A DNA stretch of 64,000 nt from Caballeronia sordidicola (lineage in GTDB: Bacteria > Pseudomonadota > Gammaproteobacteria > Burkholderiales > Burkholderiaceae): contig NZ_MTHB01000110.1 of assembly GCF_002220365.1 (NCBI RefSeq), forward strand, positions 186,001 to 250,000, in the 5' to 3' direction. The notes beneath the pieces were generated by a model. That model was not told the DNA's origin, ran no database searches, and was given only the letters and a program-made list of their open reading frames with translations. Below are positions 10,266 through 18,384 of this stretch, in pieces; the stretch's first letter is position 1; each line of letters starts with the position of its first letter. The position numbers were made by a program, and so were the translations under genes.

Positions 10266-11417
10266 TCAGCCCACCCGTGTCGCGAACGCGTAACCGTTCT
10301 TGCCGTTGCGCTTCACCTGGTACATGGTTTCGTCGGCGGCGGCGACGAGCTGATGGTAGTCCCTGACGGGATGTGGAAAGCTCGCTATGCCGATACTGGC
10401 GCGGACAAATCCAATGCCCATTTGCTCGTCCGTCTGGAGTACGCAGTCGATCAGGCGCTGTGCAATCGCTTCTAATTCGGCGTTAGTCGAAAACTCGCGG
10501 ACCAGTACAACGAACTCGTCGCCGCCAAAGCGGGCGACTACATCGACCAGACGCACGGTCTTGCGAAAGCGCTTTGAAACGGCAATCAGGAATTCATCAC
10601 CGACGTCATGGCCGAGCGAGTCGTTGACCTGTTTGAACCCGTCAAGGTCGATGTAAATCACGGCAATTTTAAGGAGCGTCGGATTGCCCGATGACCCCGT
10701 TGCCGTTTCCGCCAGCGTGGCGAACAATTTTCGTCGGTTCGGCAGGCCGGTCATTGCGTCATGCAGCGCTGCATGCTCGAACTTGTGCGACTCGCCGGCC
10801 AGTTGGCGCGCGCGCTTGGCATACATGCCCAGAGCGGTGACCAGCGCACCGAATACACATGCCGACAACACGATCAATGTGCTCGCCACGCGCGCTATGC
10901 GGGTGCGTGCGTCGGCGCTGTCATTGGTGCGCTGCGCCCGCCAGTAAACGGATTGCACGGCGAGCAGCGCGTCGGTATCGTCGAGATTGGTGTCGGGTGA
11001 CAGGGCGGATCGAGGGATGGGGGGCGCCGCCGACGGGCTCGCGTTCACCAGCGCCGCGAGCGACGTGAGGCGCCCAGCCAGGTCAATTCGTGCACGCCGA
11101 TAGTCGTCCGACTGTTCCGGTTGTCCTGGTCTCGCAATGCTGTTGTCGGCTTGTCGTTGCCAGACGCGGACCAGATTGCGGGCGCTTTCCGCCCTTTCAA
11201 TTCCTTCGAGAACGAGCCCACTGTATTCCTGCTTCAGTTGGTCCGAGAAGATCGACCGGATTTGTAATGCGAGGAACAGCAGACCCATCAGCAGGCAGAG
11301 GAAGGAAATGCAGGCGATCGTAGCCGGACCTGGCCTGAAACGCGAACGGGGGACAGGTTTGCAGGCGCGCTGCCGCTCACGGATGGCCGTAGATATCTCG
11401 CTGGCTTTCGGTGCCAT
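10266..11417 (-). CDS. Membrane-bound diguanylate cyclase (GGDEF)
   Basis: A 383-residue inner-membrane protein. It has a membrane helix at about residues 33-55, a periplasmic stretch of roughly 115 residues, a second helix near 175-197 and a C-terminal GGDEF domain. The intact active-site motif ARFGGDEFVV predicts synthesis of cyclic di-GMP from two GTP. An RLVD I-site lies five residues before the motif, so product inhibition is likely. No EAL domain is present. The start overlaps the end of the upstream gene by 41 bases, suggesting translational coupling. The periplasmic part has no sensor domain I can name. Confidence 0.88.
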   Translation of the reverse strand: MAPKASEISTAIRERQRACKPVPRSRFRPGPATIACISFLCLLMGLLFLALQIRSIFSDQLKQEYSGLVLEGIERAESARNLVRVWQRQADNSIARPGQPEQSDDYRRARIDLAGRLTSLAALVNASPSAAPPIPRSALSPDTNLDDTDALLAVQSVYWRAQRTNDSADARTRIARVASTLIVLSACVFGALVTALGMYAKRARQLAGESHKFEHAALHDAMTGLPNRRKLFATLAETATGSSGNPTLLKIAVIYIDLDGFKQVNDSLGHDVGDEFLIAVSKRFRKTVRLVDVVARFGGDEFVVLVREFSTNAELEAIAQRLIDCVLQTDEQMGIGFVRASIGIASFPHPVRDYHQLVAAADETMYQVKRNGKNGYAFATRVG

Positions 11418-11973
11418 GCTGCCGGTAGCTTACGCGATGAAAAAATGAACCTACGCGGGTGAAGAGGTTGCCATTGGACTTGACGCGCGACAATGGACGG
11501 TGGCGTTCCACGCTTGCAGTGCTACTCGCTCGCGGAGGGCGGGTGACGGCAAGCTTGGGCACGGCCGAATCAGAAGCCGTTACACGGCGATTGAACTGGG
11601 TGGGGGGAGGCACGGGCGCGTTCAGATCGGTACTGGCGACGGTGACCGGACGTACGGGAGCCAAGGGCGCCGGGACGTGACCGGACGAAGCCGTTTGCTG
11701 CACCACCGGAGTCGGTTCCGGTGCCGGTGCTGAGAGCCAGAGCGTCTGCCGGGCGTGTTCCATGGCTTCGGCGTAGGCGTGTTGATCCTGGTTGAACCAG
11801 ACACCATACGCGACCGTGCCCATGATTCCGATTGCCAGCGCGCTTGCCGAGGCGACCCAAAGCGCAAGCCGTCCGAATCTCACGGGCGTTCGTGCAAACG
11901 CGGGGTCGGCGTCAAGAGCGAAGTCTGTATCGGTTCCGTCTGTGTCCGATGGCAACTCGGTATGCTTGGACAT
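11377..11973 (-). CDS. Single-pass membrane protein, proline-rich, function unknown
   Basis: A 198-residue protein with an acidic N terminus, one membrane helix at about residues 36-60 (LALWVASASALAIGIMG), then a long Pro/Ala/Thr-rich periplasmic tail and a basic C terminus. I recognise no domain. The ATG at 11973 follows AAGGGAGAG; a GTG one codon earlier also exists. Its 3' end overlaps the diguanylate cyclase start by 41 bases in a different frame, so the two are almost certainly cotranscribed. It may help anchor or regulate the cyclase, but that is context only. Confidence 0.65.
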   Translation of the reverse strand: MSKHTELPSDTDGTDTDFALDADPAFARTPVRFGRLALWVASASALAIGIMGTVAYGVWFNQDQHAYAEAMEHARQTLWLSAPAPEPTPVVQQTASSGHVPAPLAPVRPVTVASTDLNAPVPPPTQFNRRVTASDSAVPKLAVTRPPRASSTASVERHRPLSRVKSNGNLFTRVGSFFHRVSYRQHGTESQRDIYGHP

Positions 11974-12370
11974 CACACTACTCTCCCTTCATTTCATCTG
12001 ATATTTCGACGAAATTAATTCATACGATTACGCAAAGTTTTTTGAGTAAGGCTGCCTAGAGAATGTACCCCCATCGGGAGGAGGTAACCCGATAAAGCAG
12101 CAGTTAATGTGCCAGTACCGTGCAAGCAGACGCTCAGCACTCAAGCGTAAATTATCGGACCGGGCAAGGCCTCTAAGCTCGTTCGTCTTTCCTTTCAACG
12201 TTGCCGACGCACGCTGCTATTGAAGCCCGAAGATCGAATGTGACTGATCGACGCCGGTCGAATGTCTGGACGGTCGGGGAAATCGTGACTGGCGTGAAAG
12301 CGGGCATCGGTGGGATGCACTTTTGAATAGAGATTGTTGAATAGCTCTTGGCGGCCGGATGGGGTGATTG
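11974..12370. other. Intergenic region with a possible RNA hairpin
   Basis: No gene is supported in this stretch of nearly 400 bases. It holds the promoter region of the membrane protein/cyclase pair and the sequence downstream of the GNAT gene. A nested inverted repeat is visible: inner arms ATCGGG (12073-12078) and CCCGAT (12088-12093), outer arms GCTGC (12051-12055) and GCAGC (12097-12101). It matches no riboswitch class I can name. Confidence 0.35.
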
Positions 12371-12892
12371 CTAGCTCGCCAACGGCTCTCCAAGCCTTTT
12401 TACCATGTGTTCTTCATCATGGAATCGGCCATCAACTTGCATCGCACATGGCTCGACGCCGAACGTCACGAAGCCATGGCTAGCGTAAAGCTTCTTGGCA
12501 GCCAGGTTTTCCGCGTTCACGCATAGCATGAGTTGGACACTGTCCCAGTCGCGTGACGCGTGTGTGGTGGCAGCCGCTAAAAGCGCCTGCGCAATCCCTT
12601 TTCCGCGATACCTGGGCTCGACGAATACGCCCCAGATCGTCGCTTTGTGACGAACCTGGGCGAGAGGCTCCCGACGCACTCCCGTGATACCGACCAACGC
12701 TGCACCGGCAAATGCTCCAAATACAGCCTGCGTCCCTGTCGATTGAATGCGGGCAGCGGTTTGTTCGGTCGTTCGCGCTTCTTCCTCCTCGCGTGTCGGC
12801 CATATGGACGTTGGAGAGTTATCTACGGCGGCGAGGCGCAGGGATTTAAAACTATCGGCGTCGCCGGGGGCGAGGAGACGGATTGTGATCAT
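12371..12892 (-). CDS. GNAT-family N-acetyltransferase
   Basis: A 173-residue GNAT enzyme using acetyl-CoA. The N-terminal strand and helix ITIRLLAPGDADSFKSLRL are typical, and the acetyl-CoA-binding motif A is WGVFVEPRYRGKGIAQALL (R/Q-x-x-G-x-G/A as RGKGIAQ). NLAAKKLYASHGF follows as motif B. I use the ATG at 12892, where the fold begins. A GTG at 12949 overlaps the stop of the upstream reductase gene as GTGA, so a coupled longer form with 19 extra residues is possible. The acceptor substrate is unknown. Confidence 0.82.
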   Translation of the reverse strand: MITIRLLAPGDADSFKSLRLAAVDNSPTSIWPTREEEEARTTEQTAARIQSTGTQAVFGAFAGAALVGITGVRREPLAQVRHKATIWGVFVEPRYRGKGIAQALLAAATTHASRDWDSVQLMLCVNAENLAAKKLYASHGFVTFGVEPCAMQVDGRFHDEEHMVKRLGEPLAS

Positions 12893-12945
12893 GTGGTCAG
12901 ATGTTGCGGAATCGCGAAGTTCGGCAAATAGGCAATGCCCGGTTG

Positions 12946-13908
12946 TCACGGTTGAAACCCTGTCGTAAACACCGTACGTGCCTGGTTTTCATTGGCCCAG
13001 TGATCCTCGACCTGAGACAAGGGTACTGAGTTAGTCGCGATCTCGAAACCGCCGGGGACCGTGGCGTTCAACAGTTGTTCGATCGCACCAAGAAGGCGCG
13101 GCATTGGAATGCTGCCTATACCGCTGCCCATGAGTTCGATGGCTGATGATCGCAGCGCTGCGCTGGGAAGCGTGATGGTTGCCGCGCTCATGGCCCCAAT
13201 CTGAACAAACCGGAGCGGCACCGCCTCCGGCGAAGCTTTGGCGCCGGCCGCCAGCAACAGCTCTGCGCTTTGCCCCCAAAGATAGTCGAGCACGACGCCA
13301 ACGCCATCGTGAAACTGCCGTTGGAACGCGCTTTCAAGTGCGTCGTTGTCCTGTGTGAGACTGATCGTCTCGTCAGCACCGAGCGCTTTCAGAGACTGCA
13401 GGGTTCCCGCATTCCGCCCGGTCGCAATGATCTTGCCAGCGCCCAGATACTTGGCGATCTGCACAGCGAGACGGCCCGATACGCCTGTTGCACCATTGAT
13501 CAGTACGGTCTCTCCCTTCACCAGCTTTGCACGTTCGGTCAAAGCCGCCCATGACGACATGCCCGGAATGGCGATTGCCGCCGCAGTCACCTCATCCAAG
13601 GCGGCCGGCAAAGCAATACAACGCGCCTTCTTGACGATGCAGTACTCGGCCATGCCGCCGAAGGGCGCTTCGGGCAGCACGAAATAGACACGCGTGCCGT
13701 CTTCAAGAACCCCGGTGCCGTCGATCCCAGGCACGAAAGGGAGCTTGGCCGCGGAGCTATAGTGCTTGCCCGATGCCCGGCTCTTGGTGACATGACTCAG
13801 GGCGGATGCTACAACCGCGATACGGACCACGCCTTCGGTGACAGCGGGCTCGGTGAAGTCGGCATAAGCCGGCGTCGCGCCGGATTCTCTAACGAGTGCT
13901 GCTTTCAT
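12946..13908 (-). CDS. MDR-family quinone oxidoreductase-like protein
   Basis: A 320-residue zinc-independent medium-chain dehydrogenase/reductase. The N-terminal GroES-like domain includes LPFVPGIDGTGVLEDG, and the cofactor domain has INGATGVSGRLAVQIAKYLGAGKIIATGRN (AxxGxxG variant, with Arg favouring NADPH). The cysteine/histidine zinc ligands of alcohol dehydrogenases are missing. It is divergent from a marR gene across a 109-base gap carrying a perfect palindrome, and it overlaps the following GNAT gene. A role against electrophiles or quinones, induced by MarR release, is a reasonable inference. Confidence 0.85.
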   Translation of the reverse strand: MKAALVRESGATPAYADFTEPAVTEGVVRIAVVASALSHVTKSRASGKHYSSAAKLPFVPGIDGTGVLEDGTRVYFVLPEAPFGGMAEYCIVKKARCIALPAALDEVTAAAIAIPGMSSWAALTERAKLVKGETVLINGATGVSGRLAVQIAKYLGAGKIIATGRNAGTLQSLKALGADETISLTQDNDALESAFQRQFHDGVGVVLDYLWGQSAELLLAAGAKASPEAVPLRFVQIGAMSAATITLPSAALRSSAIELMGSGIGSIPMPRLLGAIEQLLNATVPGGFEIATNSVPLSQVEDHWANENQARTVFTTGFQP

Positions 13909-13967
13909 GGTTGCTCTCCTTTGCCAAGTATCCGAGCGTACGCTTCATCCGGGATTGGATCATCAAA

Positions 13968-13990
13968 TATATGTGTATTATACACATATA
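13968..13990. promoter_or_regulatory. Perfect palindrome between the MDR and marR genes (candidate MarR operator)
   Basis: Arms TATATGTGTA (13968-13977) and TACACATATA (13981-13990) are exact reverse complements around the spacer TTA. The site lies in the 109-base divergent intergenic region, 28 bases before the marR ATG and 60 bases before the reductase start. Its position allows control of both genes, the usual arrangement for MarR repressors. Confidence 0.7.
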
Positions 13991-14017
13991 AAGTCATTGA
14001 CAAGGAATTGAATCGCG

Positions 14018-14470
14018 ATGGGGAAAGAGATACGCCAGTTGCGGGAAGCACTATTGGACCTTACGGGCGTGCTCAATCGGCCGCAACCGGATGCTGCCCT
14101 GATTGCAGCGGCAGGTGTCGATCTGGATCGCGCACTTTTCCCGCTGCTTGCAAGGGTCGAACGGCTGGGGCCGCTTGGTATTGTCGAACTTGCGGAACTC
14201 GCGGGGCGCGACTACAGCACGGTCAGCAGGCAGGTCGCGAAACTGGAAAGCCTCGGACTTGTCTCGCGATGTCCAAGCCCGAACGACGGCCGGGTTCGGG
14301 CGGCCGTCATTACGGATCAGGGGCGGGTCATGACGGATGCGCTTGACGCGGCGCGTCGGAAAATCATCGAAGAATTGCTTGCCGGCTGGGAAGCCAAAGA
14401 GGTGGGTGAGCTTGCCCGTCTGCTTAGAAAATTTGCGGATGATGCGCTTGGCTGGGTCAAGACTCTGTAA
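14018..14470 (+). CDS. MarR-family regulator
   Basis: A 150-residue MarR-type winged-helix repressor. The DNA-binding core is LGIVELAELAGRDYSTVSRQVAKLESLGLV, followed by the wing (RCPSPNDGRVRAAVITDQG) with the conserved Asp-Gly-Arg. The helices at both ends form the dimer interface. It is divergent from the MDR reductase gene, with a perfect palindrome between them, so autoregulation and control of the reductase/GNAT genes are likely. Its ligand is unknown. Confidence 0.87.
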   Translation: MGKEIRQLREALLDLTGVLNRPQPDAALIAAAGVDLDRALFPLLARVERLGPLGIVELAELAGRDYSTVSRQVAKLESLGLVSRCPSPNDGRVRAAVITDQGRVMTDALDAARRKIIEELLAGWEAKEVGELARLLRKFADDALGWVKTL

Positions 14471-14521
14471 GCAGGACCACCCGTGACCGAGTGAAAACTG
14501 CTTCTTGACTTCGTGAAGTGC

Positions 14522-15994
14522 TCAGGTGGATATATCCTCCAGCGCAACGTTCCGGGTCTTCGGTCCCAGTATCGCGATTGCGCAAATTACAACGATCATC
14601 GCGCCGGAGATAAACACGAACACCCCGCATACACCAAACTCCTTCAGGCACCAGGCGATCACAAAAGCGGAGAATATCGCCGAGATCCGGCTCCATGAAT
14701 AGACAAAACCTACGGCCCGCGCCCGGATACTGGTCGGGAACAGTTCGGCCTGGTACGCGTGGTAACTGAACGAGATGATGTTGCCAGCAAGGACCAGGCA
14801 TACGCCCAGGCTGACCAGCATGAGGGTATCGCGCGCCTGGCTGAACATCAGGCCGCACGCAACATTCATCGCCGCCATCACAATGATCACGGTCTTGCGC
14901 TCGAATCTGTCTGCTATCAGCATGCCAAGCAGCGGGCCCAGCGGTGACGCAATTGCGATGATCGATGCATACATCAGGCTGCTGGTGACCGTCACACCCT
15001 GCTTGATCAGCAAGGTGGGAATCCAGTTGGCGAACCCGTAGTACCCCATTGTCTGGAAGACGTGAAAAATGATCAGCATGGCTACGCGTTTTCGATAAGG
15101 TGCCACAAGCAGGTCCCGAAACGATGCACGGGCTCTCACGGGTTCTGGCAGCGCGGGTGTAGGCAAAGGTTTTCCATATTCTTTCTCGACGCGCGCTTCG
15201 ATCCGTGTCATGACGGCATCGGCTTCATTCAGGCGGCCCTGCTGGGCGAGCCAGCGTGGACTCTCAGGAAGCCGTCGCCTTACCCACCAGACGACCATCG
15301 CGCCAACCACGCCTGTCAAGACCACACAACGCCAGCCGTCGATGCCGAAAACCTGGCGAGGAACGAGCAAGTAAGACAGGAACGCGACAACGGGAACTGC
15401 GCAGAAACCGATCGCCTGCGAGCATGCCGATGCTCGTCCACGAATGTGCTTGGGAACGAGCTCTGAGATATACGTCCCAATAGTCACTATTTCCACGCCT
15501 ATTCCAACGCCTGCTATAAAGCGCCACAGGTTCAATCCGAAGGCGGTGTCCTGAAACGCCATGATGATGTTCGCCGCGGTGTACCAGAGCAGCGAGTAGG
15601 TAAAGATCGCGCGACGCCCGAATTTATCGGCGAGAAAGCCACATGCTGCCGTTCCGATGAAGAGACCGGCGAACAGCGCCGCGATAAAACTTGCCACTCC
15701 GCTTGTCCCAAACAATCCATGTGTGGTCGAGGTCAGAATGCCGCTCCTGACCAGGCCTGGGGCGATATAACCTGAAAACATCAGGTCGAAAAGTTCGAAG
15801 AACAGGCCAAGACTCAACAGCATCACGAGTTGCCAGATCGTTCTCGTTGCGGGCAGCCGGTCCAGCCGCGCCGAGATCCGCGCCGCGCCCAGAGCAACCT
15901 CATCCACAGCGGCTTCGGCCTGGGCGGATGCATCCGGCATTGCGCGAGGATGCGCAACGGCGGCAGAAAAAACAGCATGATTCGACGACTCCAT
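14522..15994 (-). CDS. MFS transporter, sugar-porter/NiaP-like
   Basis: A 490-residue 12-helix major facilitator. The loop 2-3 motif appears as GFLADKFGRRAIF, the corresponding loop 8-9 motif as GMLIADRFERKTVI, and the sugar-porter signature RRRLPESPRWL follows helix 6. The ATG at 15994 has GGAGACAGG upstream; a longer reading to 16192 would add a poor leader. It is the last gene after the CoA-transferase and HMG-CoA-lyase-like genes, all on the minus strand. It likely imports the organic acid those enzymes activate and cleave, though the substrate is not evident. Confidence 0.83.
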   Translation of the reverse strand: MESSNHAVFSAAVAHPRAMPDASAQAEAAVDEVALGAARISARLDRLPATRTIWQLVMLLSLGLFFELFDLMFSGYIAPGLVRSGILTSTTHGLFGTSGVASFIAALFAGLFIGTAACGFLADKFGRRAIFTYSLLWYTAANIIMAFQDTAFGLNLWRFIAGVGIGVEIVTIGTYISELVPKHIRGRASACSQAIGFCAVPVVAFLSYLLVPRQVFGIDGWRCVVLTGVVGAMVVWWVRRRLPESPRWLAQQGRLNEADAVMTRIEARVEKEYGKPLPTPALPEPVRARASFRDLLVAPYRKRVAMLIIFHVFQTMGYYGFANWIPTLLIKQGVTVTSSLMYASIIAIASPLGPLLGMLIADRFERKTVIIVMAAMNVACGLMFSQARDTLMLVSLGVCLVLAGNIISFSYHAYQAELFPTSIRARAVGFVYSWSRISAIFSAFVIAWCLKEFGVCGVFVFISGAMIVVICAIAILGPKTRNVALEDIST

Positions 15995-16058
15995 CGCCTG
16001 TCTCCATGAGTTCCGGTCTTGGGCCGGCTTGAGTAATGTTCGGGATTTCCATACGCTC

Positions 16059-17267
16059 TCAGGCGGCTTTCGGGTGTGAGGCGGCGGTGAGTTCGTCGAT
16101 CTGTGTTTCACCGTAGCGAAGTTCGCGCAACACGTCGGCCGTATGCTCGCCAACCTTCGCAATCGGTTGACGTGGCTGCAGGCGCTCACCATTCATGGAG
16201 ATGGGCAGAAGCGGCATCGCCGTTTCGGTTCCGTCGTCGAGTGTCAACGTTGCAAGGCCGCCGCTTTCGATCAGATGCTTGTCTTCGAAAAGGTCTTCGG
16301 GCTTGGTGATCGAAGCAAACGGAATATGACCGCGTTCGAATTGCGGTATCAGCGCTGAGCCATCTAGCTGTTTCAACGTTTCGCCCAGCGTTTGCAGGAG
16401 CCACGGGCGCACCATCACGCGATCATTGTTGGTTGCGAGCCGCGGGTCCTCGAGCAAATCGGGTCGATCGAGAATGGCGCACAGGGCGCGCCATTGAGTA
16501 TCTCCTGTCGCCGCGATGAACATCTGCTCGCCTCCTGCAAGCGTGAAGACGTCGTACACCGCCCACGCGCTGATGCGCTCAGGCATCGGGGCAGCGGCGA
16601 CGCCGGTCGCGGCGAACTGTTGCATATGCTGGGCGGACAGCAGCACGCAATTTTCGAACAGCGCGCTTTGCACTTCCTTGCCAATGCCGGTCGATTTGCG
16701 CTCGAAGAGCGCTGCAAGCACGCCAATCGCGCCGAACATGCCGCCCATGATGTCGTTCACGGAGCTCCCTGCGCGCAGCGGCCGGCCGACCGGGCCGGTC
16801 ATGTAGGCGAGACCCGCCATCATCTGCACGACTTCATCAAGCGCGAGTCGATGCTCGTAGGGTCCGTTGAGAAAGCCTTTGTGCGACACATAAATCAAGC
16901 CTGGGTCCCGCGCTTTCAAACTCTCGTAGTCCAGACCCAGTGTTGCCATGCGGCCAGGTTTGAAGTTTTCGATAAAGACATCGGCCGTGTCGACGAGCTT
17001 GTGTAGCGCGCCAAGACCCGCTTCGGTATCGAGGTCGAGGGCGATGCTCTTCTTGTTGCGGTTAAAAGTGCTGAAGAAACCAGCGCCGGTGCCGAGCAGG
17101 CGCCGGGTGCCGTCGCCGCGTGGCGGCTCGACCTTGATGACTTCAGCACCGAGGTCTCCCAGGATCATGCCGCACGTCGGCCCCATCACCATGTGCGACA
17201 GCTCGACCACGCGAATGCCTGCCAGGGGCAGGGCGCTGGTTTGCGCAGACGACGTAGAGGCGTTCAT
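16059..17267 (-). CDS. CaiB/BaiF (family III) CoA-transferase
   Basis: A 402-residue family III CoA-transferase, which moves CoA between carboxylic acids. It starts PLAGIRVVELSHMVMGPTCGMILGDLGAEVIKVEPP, and the catalytic aspartate is D172 in AGSSVNDIMGG. LDLDTEAG and FIENFKPG are also typical of the fold. The ATG overlaps the stop of the HMG-CoA-lyase-like gene in an ATGA motif, so the two are translationally coupled. The pair suggests that an acid is loaded onto CoA and then cleaved by the lyase. The substrate is not determined. Confidence 0.88.
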   Translation of the reverse strand: MNASTSSAQTSALPLAGIRVVELSHMVMGPTCGMILGDLGAEVIKVEPPRGDGTRRLLGTGAGFFSTFNRNKKSIALDLDTEAGLGALHKLVDTADVFIENFKPGRMATLGLDYESLKARDPGLIYVSHKGFLNGPYEHRLALDEVVQMMAGLAYMTGPVGRPLRAGSSVNDIMGGMFGAIGVLAALFERKSTGIGKEVQSALFENCVLLSAQHMQQFAATGVAAAPMPERISAWAVYDVFTLAGGEQMFIAATGDTQWRALCAILDRPDLLEDPRLATNNDRVMVRPWLLQTLGETLKQLDGSALIPQFERGHIPFASITKPEDLFEDKHLIESGGLATLTLDDGTETAMPLLPISMNGERLQPRQPIAKVGEHTADVLRELRYGETQIDELTAASHPKAA

Positions 17268-18193
17268 CGGGTGACCTTTGATTCGTGGAATTGCGAGGGA
17301 ACACCCGCGCGGGCGAGGTATCCGTAAAGCAGTTCGCCGGGCAACGCTTGTTCGAGCACGCTGCGCGAGGCAATCAGCTTTTCCATATCGATGCCGGTCT
17401 CATAGCCCATGCTTTGCAGCATGAAGACAAGGTCTTCGGTGTTGACGTTACCGGTAGCGCCCGGGGCGTGCGGACACCCTCCGAGCCCGGCGAGCGACGA
17501 ATCAAGCTCCCGGATGCCGTGCTGAAGGGCAATGAGCGTGTTGGCAAGGCCAAGGCCGCGCGTGTCATGGAAGTGCACGGAGCGCAGTCTGTGGCCCGCA
17601 ATGCCACGGACCAGGTCGATGATTTCGCCCACCTGTCGAGGCGTGGCCTGACCCGTCGTATCGCCGAGTGCGACGACGTCAGCGCCTGCTTCGAGTGCTT
17701 GCCGTGTAATGTGGCCGATGTCGTCATAAGGCACGTTGCCTTGCAACGTGCAGCCAAATACGGTGGATAGCCCGGCAATGGTCTCGGCATGACCTTTGGC
17801 GAGCGAACACATCTCGGCAAACGCGCCGAGCATCTCCTCGGGGGTCTTTCGCACGTTAGAGAGGCTGTGGGCGACGCTGACCGATATCGGTGCGACGATC
17901 CTGTGGACGCCGGATTCGATCGCGCGCTGTGCGCCCTTCACGTTTGGAACCAGCGCGGTTACAACGAGGCCTTCAAGAGTCAGCGCATGGGCAATGACCG
18001 CTTCGGCATCCGCCATTTGCGGCAGCAGTTTCGCCGGCACGAAGGAAGCGACCTCCATGCTGCGAATGCCGGCTTCCCAGGCAGCGTCGATCCAACGCTT
18101 CTTGTCGTCGGTCGACATGATCCGCGAAATGCTTTGAAGGCCGTCGCGCATGCCGACCTCGGTGACGATCACGCGTTCGGTAGGGTGGTTCAT
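17264..18193 (-). CDS. Hydroxymethylglutaryl-CoA lyase-like enzyme
   Basis: A 309-residue HMG-CoA lyase/DRE-TIM barrel metalloenzyme. It has the metal/substrate motif GMRDGLQ (residues 14-20), ASFVPAKLLPQMAD, the metal-ligand motif HFHDTRGLGLANT and the C-terminal signature GGCPHAPGATGNVNTED with the catalytic cysteine. HMG-CoA lyase makes acetoacetate and acetyl-CoA; paralogues cleave related 3-hydroxyacyl-CoAs such as citramalyl-CoA. It is first in the minus-strand set with the CoA-transferase and MFS gene, and a LysR gene lies 190 bases upstream on the same strand. Confidence 0.87.
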   Translation of the reverse strand: MNHPTERVIVTEVGMRDGLQSISRIMSTDDKKRWIDAAWEAGIRSMEVASFVPAKLLPQMADAEAVIAHALTLEGLVVTALVPNVKGAQRAIESGVHRIVAPISVSVAHSLSNVRKTPEEMLGAFAEMCSLAKGHAETIAGLSTVFGCTLQGNVPYDDIGHITRQALEAGADVVALGDTTGQATPRQVGEIIDLVRGIAGHRLRSVHFHDTRGLGLANTLIALQHGIRELDSSLAGLGGCPHAPGATGNVNTEDLVFMLQSMGYETGIDMEKLIASRSVLEQALPGELLYGYLARAGVPSQFHESKVTR

Positions 18194-18331
18194 CGTTTCT
18201 CAACTCATGATGACAAAGTTGAGATCAAGCGTGACGGGCCGGGTACGCGGTGAAAAGACTCATTTGGCGATGCAGTCCATCTTGCCCCGCGATGGCGGTT
18301 GACGGTTGCCTGACGGGGCGAAATGGCTGAA

Positions 18332-18345
18332 AAGGGAAAACCCTT
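18332..18345 (-). terminator. Weak candidate terminator after the lysR gene
   Basis: AAGGG and CCCTT form a 5-bp stem around four adenines. On the minus strand the hairpin is followed by TTTTC. It lies 40 bases past the stop of the LysR gene. The stem is short, so termination is uncertain. Confidence 0.3.
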
Positions 18346-18384
18346 AAGGGCTTTTGGGGAGCGGCGCGATGCATCAGCGATGTG

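Noticed and set aside
12051-12101. Nested hairpin considered as a riboswitch (for example c-di-GMP class)
   Set aside because: Conserved bases of known riboswitch classes are missing; only generic pairing is seen.
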